Positions 61,601-64,000 of a DNA stretch of 64,000 nucleotides are shown here, piece by piece (position 1 is the first letter of the stretch; every line of letters starts with the position of its first letter). The notes under the pieces were generated by a model that saw only the letters and a program-made list of their open reading frames with translations, was not told the DNA's origin and ran no database searches. Position numbers and translations under genes: made by a program. The stretch is from Sulfurovum zhangzhouensis (GTDB lineage: Bacteria; Campylobacterota; Campylobacteria; Campylobacterales; Sulfurovaceae): positions 453,461 through 517,460 of the forward strand of contig NZ_JAQIBD010000002.1 of assembly GCF_030347965.1 (NCBI RefSeq), given 5' to 3'.

Positions 61601-62202
61601 TTCTGGATGATGATATTGCGCGCCTGACCGCTACTGTCTGTCCATGTATAGGCTACCTTCTGTCCCTGCTGTGAAGCCTTGATACCGAACTCTTTGAGAC
61701 GTTCATTCTCACCTGTCAATGCATCTGCCATCGCTTCTGCGAACTGCTCTACGCTTTTACCTGCACCCAGTGCCGTGTTTGCATAGATCTTCAGCTGTTC
61801 ATTAGTATCTTTAAGCCCGTAGTTCTTCATCAGAAGCAGTGTCTCTGTGGTCTTGTCTATCGCCTGTCTATACTCAAGCGCAAAATTTCTTGCCCTTATC
61901 AATTCGCTCTTTTGTTCTTCGACCGAATTGGTAAACGCACTCATACGGTTCTCGTATTGCTCAAACTGTGAAGATGTTTCAGAAAAAGACCCCATCGCAT
62001 CCGCCGCGACATCAAACGCTTTTTTTATCAGGTAGACGCCTCCAAGTGCGGCGCCTATCTTGAGGAGTTTTGTCTTCAGGTCGCTGACTCCCTCCCCGGT
62101 CTGTTTCACACGGTTGTGAAATGTCACAAACTCATCAGATACCTGAGTGATCTTCCCTGTCTGTGCATCAACTTTAAGATGAAGTTTAAGTGTTTTTGCC
62201 AT
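58651..62202 (-). CDS. Tail tape measure protein
   Basis: A 1183-residue protein that sets tail length and is ejected with DNA. It is the largest gene of the late region, with long helices and hydrophobic stretches (LLKIGAALGGVYLIKKAF), the TMP-type block EYRQAIDKTTETLLLMKNYG followed by GAGKSVEQFAEAMADALTGE, Lys/Ala-rich coiled coils mid-protein, and a Ser/Gly-rich hydrophobic region. By the rule of ~0.15 nm per residue the tail would be near 175-180 nm. GGAGG ribosome site; its start overlaps the GT extension. Confidence 0.92.
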   Translation of the reverse strand: MAKTLKLHLKVDAQTGKITQVSDEFVTFHNRVKQTGEGVSDLKTKLLKIGAALGGVYLIKKAFDVAADAMGSFSETSSQFEQYENRMSAFTNSVEEQKSELIRARNFALEYRQAIDKTTETLLLMKNYGLKDTNEQLKIYANTALGAGKSVEQFAEAMADALTGENERLKEFGIKASQQGQKVAYTWTDSSGQARNIIIQNNKDVIDSTLTAIFNEKYVGQLEKYKNSWAGIGQGMKNTWTQFKLQVADEGLLAYFKNLGENFSQYVGAGFKDGTVSAKQFADDTISFINAIIKGIGFLVKALSGFANLMRTVYAGYLKLDGFIGGGLNEMAVNNSKDKIKELERILKEKDFGAFSNQNQHITEINLVKEKKALAEYTKEQNKYNDIRKEGDALLEKTEKSQENINQLIEDAISLSTKAASSTGSTQSEIDKVNEKIKKEQEELRKQLLGMGAGFGSSAQDDEKAAKAAAKAAEKYAKEFAKARDRLAEARLSDEEKQLKKLGDDLNDLGQYLTQAELSEIYESEINKMKKETKSLGEVLEQTFQDAFDAILHGDFKAGFTSLIKGSIDTMTIGVSDSISGGLSAFIDGKGISGFTSAFSGLSIGNWIAAAASLLGGLFSSTVSQAQIDAATGRSDWSDESIRNLTDAFENAQYPMLEVTYKMSKYLRSMESNFGRVALAITGKTSTAGVDLTGVNFSDTYKEGFLGFSSKSVSLLGTGLAFELQTLAEMMNEAELSVRGYTSTLVQESSWWGLSSDTYTKTTFKNLPKGVVQDIASSFAYGFEAIMTAGVSLGLEESNLREALENAKINIGKVDFTGLSPDEVSQRLSEVMSEALSGVVMGVEDFSILVNRYAKSSEYALETLGRLALEFDQASFQFGLIGKDFTNGGLIDVTKTVEVELTRTLDRWGNVVENGVEYSTGQWGELFNQANIETNTLLRQFFSTTTETYTEMMDVIVKETYTAQMQILDIVESAGGLQSFNDAMTAFMTNFYTDAEQVDFITKSVQASFNTLGISMPKTNAEFRTLLETMDTSTEEGAYLYGQVLLLSESFAQMSHATEQLSSSVSASIKEIADAWLGNLSYLTLQQKAEYASGYLKIASSSQGAIDTAEAARAAAEIALKTSATKDEYIPYFERYIAELSKQEEDATNRDLLNEIKELKQEVINLQEVTIEAAINSGTGTNG

Positions 62203-63024
62203 CTCTAGCCTCCGTGTTTATGCGCTTGACAAACTCAAGCGTAGATATCTTGTTCAGTCCGTACTCTTCACAGTATACGAACACCGTACCTGGGTCTATA
62301 TATGCCCCGGTCATTGAAGGAAGCAGGCTATTTATCCATATACGGATATGAAGCTCTTCCCACTCATCTTCCAGGAATACAAATCCTCTCTTGATGAAAA
62401 ATGCCTTTTGCTCTTCGATAGGCTTGCTGTGGTCCAGTTTTGGTGAACCTTCAGTAAGCAGCTGCTTTGCGTACGCGATAACGCGCTTTATGCGTTTCCC
62501 TGCGCTTCCTCCCTCTTCTGAAGAATATAGGGAACCATATCCGCATACTTGATGGACCTATCCTTCATGAACTCTGACAATCCGCCATCATCTATGACAG
62601 CAAGATCATAGAGCTCTTTCATCACCGCTTCGGTATCTTTTTTGATACGATCGCTATCTACCGGATCATTTTCATGCATCTTCTCGATAGCATCCTCGAT
62701 CTTCCATACCTTGTCTTGTAAAGATCTCTTTTGTGAGAGAAGATCAAGCTTTTTGTCTTTGCTCTCAGGTGATACAAGTTCTATCTCTGATACGATATCT
62801 TCAAGCTGAGATTCGTACCTTGAAAGTTTTTGTCTCTCTTTTTTGAGTTTTTTTGCTCTCTCTTTTGACACACTGTCTACATTGAAGCGCTTTTTTACCT
62901 CTGCATCGTATCGGTGCTGCATCTCTTCAGTAAGCGTCTGCACCTCTATCGAAAACGTCTCACTCTCTCCCTTTGGAAGGTCTATCGTGATATCCAACGG
63001 TATCGCCAAGCTAAAGTTTCTCAT
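62186..63024 (-). CDS. Tail assembly chaperone G-GT fusion by programmed -1 frameshift
   Basis: The frame after the G stop is open for 102 codons in the -1 frame (62494 down to 62189, stop TAA at 62186-62188) and has no usable early start codon. It joins the G frame through GGGAAAC at 62500-62494. The fusion would be about 279 residues, ending ...LEFVKRINTEARDGKNT. This is the arrangement of lambda gpG/gpGT, directly upstream of the tape measure, whose start it overlaps by 17 bases. Confidence 0.82.
62488..63024 (-). CDS. Tail assembly chaperone G (unshifted product)
   Basis: A 178-residue soluble, highly charged, coiled-coil protein (AKKLKKERQKLSRYESQLED) between the major tail protein and tape measure genes, where lambda-like phages encode gpG. 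The opening ITIDLPKGESETFSIEV-type segment resembles small tail chaperones. It ends at TAA (62488-62490) two codons after the slippery site. AAGGA ribosome site; the ATG overlaps a small upstream frame. Confidence 0.82.
   Translation of the reverse strand: MRNFSLAIPLDITIDLPKGESETFSIEVQTLTEEMQHRYDAEVKKRFNVDSVSKERAKKLKKERQKLSRYESQLEDIVSEIELVSPESKDKKLDLLSQKRSLQDKVWKIEDAIEKMHENDPVDSDRIKKDTEAVMKELYDLAVIDDGGLSEFMKDRSIKYADMVPYILQKREEAQGNA
62494..62500 (-). other. Slippery heptamer GGGAAAC for -1 frameshifting
   Basis: In frame as CAG GGA AAC GCA TAA, an exact X-XXY-YYZ site next to the stop. Seven bases downstream is a small GC-rich stem (GCGCG/CGCGU with loop UUAU), the usual spacing for a stimulator. 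Lambda uses GGGAAAG. Confidence 0.85.
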
Positions 63025-63155
63025 CTCTTATCCTTTTTTGAGTTTTTTCGACACCGCATTGCTGCATTGTCTGCCCGTTTGTTGGTGTTTTTCTTCAGCT
63101 TCACAGAACCGATCAGCTCTATGAAACCGAAAGGGGCGAACGGTGTGGATATCAC
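63021..63155 (-). CDS. Possible 44-residue basic protein between major tail protein and G
   Basis: Open frame from GTG at 63155 (or TTG at 63167), ending in a TGA that overlaps the G start codon (ATGA). The product is Lys/Arg-rich at the C-terminus (NTNKRADNAAMRCRKNSKKD). It is in the same frame as the major tail protein, just past its TAA. No family recognised; start uncertain, weak ribosome site. Confidence 0.4.
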   Translation of the reverse strand: MISTPFAPFGFIELIGSVKLKKNTNKRADNAAMRCRKNSKKDKR

Positions 63156-63170
63156 CAAAACCCCCAATGG

Positions 63171-64000
63171 TTAGTCAAAAATGACGATCTGGATGTTGTC
63201 ATCACCGCTGGTCGGAAGACATGCGAAGCTCTTTGTCGCTTTCAGCCTACCCTCTTCACCACCCTTGTCAAGGTCATTTGGAACTGCATTTGGTATGCGG
63301 ATCTCTCCACGCTTTGTCGCCGTAGAGTCAAACAGTCCAATGATGATGTTCTTGCTTGACTGCGTTTTAAGCTCCTCGAACGATGCTTCGTTGTCCTCAG
63401 TGAGAGACTGTACTATCGTCAGTGTTGGTGCATACTCCTGCACGTAGTTAGGTGCAGGACATGTCGTATCAGGTGAAACCACAGAAGCACCCCAGTTGAT
63501 CTCAAAGCTCTCAAAGTGTCCGCTTGCTCCGTTAATCGTATAGGATGCACAGTCTTCAAGTACATAGAGGAATCCCGGTACTGCCGCAGTCGGCACAGTA
63601 TTGTCAGGGTCAACAGCGGCAAGCTGAACTTCCCCCTCATAGACAAACTTATAGTCAAACGTGATCTCTACAGGCTGGTTGATCTGTGCCTTGAGTGAAA
63701 ATGCACCTTTACCTCCACGTCCTTGTATCGTAGTCCTTGGATCGATCCACTCTATAGATAGCGTATCGGTTGCGGATGTTTTCATCTCATAGCTGACACC
63801 TGCGGGTGTAGTTACCGCTGTGCCTGCAAAGTTGCATGCTTCAAGCAATGTAATGTATGAAGCTTTCGCATCGCTCATTTTCTGAGTAATGGAGTACTCA
63901 ATGGTTCCTTTGCTTGGTACGGAGATATCATGCTTCCCTCCGCTCGTTGCAGACATTGGGTCTACAGTCACCTTGGGGAATGATATCTTTGGGGTATTTG
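63171..64000 (-). CDS. Major tail (tube) protein, 5' end outside window
   Basis: The frame stays open to the right edge, so the start lies beyond base 64000; at least 276 codons are visible. The protein is beta-rich (GTIEYSITQKMSDAKASYIT; GKGAFSLKAQINQPVEITFD) with few Cys and no signal. The position upstream of G/GT and tape measure is that of lambda gpV. The C-terminal third could be an Ig-like decoration domain. Identity rests on gene order and general character. Confidence 0.72.
   Translation of the reverse strand, partial: NTPKISFPKVTVDPMSATSGGKHDISVPSKGTIEYSITQKMSDAKASYITLLEACNFAGTAVTTPAGVSYEMKTSATDTLSIEWIDPRTTIQGRGGKGAFSLKAQINQPVEITFDYKFVYEGEVQLAAVDPDNTVPTAAVPGFLYVLEDCASYTINGASGHFESFEINWGASVVSPDTTCPAPNYVQEYAPTLTIVQSLTEDNEASFEELKTQSSKNIIIGLFDSTATKRGEIRIPNAVPNDLDKGGEEGRLKATKSFACLPTSGDDNIQIVIFD

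Larger units (their letters stand above)
49047..64000. mobile_element. Prophage (siphovirus-like), chromosomal end and late tail/lysis region
   Basis: All genes from 50201 to the right edge run leftward with overlaps or very short gaps. They follow phage late-gene order: major tail protein, G/GT chaperones, tape measure, tail tip/fibre proteins, holins, spanins, endolysin. HicAB and two small genes lie at the end. Head, packaging, replication and integrase genes are absent and must lie beyond base 64000. The left edge is approximate (48558-49047). Tail genes look intact. Confidence 0.88.

Noticed and set aside
62186..62487. The -1 frame after G as a sequencing error or broken gene.
   Set aside because: The slippery heptamer in correct phase, downstream stem and gene position make programmed frameshifting the better explanation.
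1..64000. tRNA, rRNA, insertion sequence with transposase, CRISPR array.
   Set aside because: None was recognised on either strand on reading the intergenic regions; short or diverged RNA genes could still be missed without a covariance search.

Overview
The window looks like a chromosome segment of a Campylobacterota (epsilonproteobacterial) bacterium, most like Sulfurovum or Sulfurimonas. That rests on lineage hallmarks read from the proteins: an HP1043/HsrA-type orphan response regulator, a UPF0323 lipoprotein paired with a glutathionylspermidine-synthase-like enzyme, the PpiD-FtsA-FtsZ order, RNase Y and CmoB. The genus is inference; no rRNA or tRNA gene was found in the window.

Layout. 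1-4362 (minus): rsmH, an FtsL-like gene and an RND efflux pump that runs off the left edge. 4451-13771: a class II aldolase-like gene, a Sel1-repeat protein, bioA (minus), then ppiD-ftsA-ftsZ, and the UPF0323 lipoprotein plus ATP-grasp pair. 13740-19792 (minus): a 7TMR-DISM histidine kinase, apaH, a hypoxanthine/uracil-DNA glycosylase, a DUF4149 membrane protein, prmC and an M48 protease. 19841-20104 is a structured, gene-free element bounded by 25-bp inverted repeats, just before an ABC-F ATPase. 22133-33856 is mostly minus-strand housekeeping: LysM/3D protein, thrC, argB, lpxK, DUF455 protein, a thioesterase, hsrA-like regulator, cmoB, cyclophilin, rny and 5-FTHF cyclo-ligase, with one plus-strand metallo-beta-lactamase-fold gene. 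33972-43955 carries a thioredoxin-fold lipoprotein, ftsY, plsC, radA, acpS, a lipoprotein, the argD-TolC-MidA operon and an MscS channel. 44008-48557 holds a molybdopterin oxidoreductase with a small membrane-fusion-like protein, an Asp-rich calcium-binding-type lipoprotein, a SHOCT protein and a DUF3147 protein.

Two signals stand out. (1) The 439-base gap upstream of the Asp-rich lipoprotein contains, on the minus strand, a cyclic-di-GMP-I (GEMM) riboswitch aptamer. It has a GNRA-capped P2 and an apparent compensatory base-pair swap next to the ligand site. This suggests c-di-GMP control of a surface calcium-binding protein, as expected for attachment or biofilm. (2) From about 49 kb to the right edge lies the late part of a siphophage-like prophage, transcribed leftward: major tail protein, tail-assembly chaperone G, a G-GT fusion made by a -1 frameshift at a canonical GGGAAAC site, tape measure, tail-tip and fibre proteins, and a lysis cassette with holin candidates, an overlapping Rz/Rz1 spanin pair and a GH19 endolysin. 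A HicAB toxin-antitoxin pair with its operator sits at the chromosomal end. Head genes and integrase are not in the window, so the prophage continues beyond base 64000.

Smaller signals include three genes whose -10 boxes sit so close to the start codon that leaderless mRNAs are likely, a duplicated bidirectional hairpin at a convergent gene pair, a direct-repeat operator candidate upstream of the HsrA-like regulator, and several genes below 60 codons.
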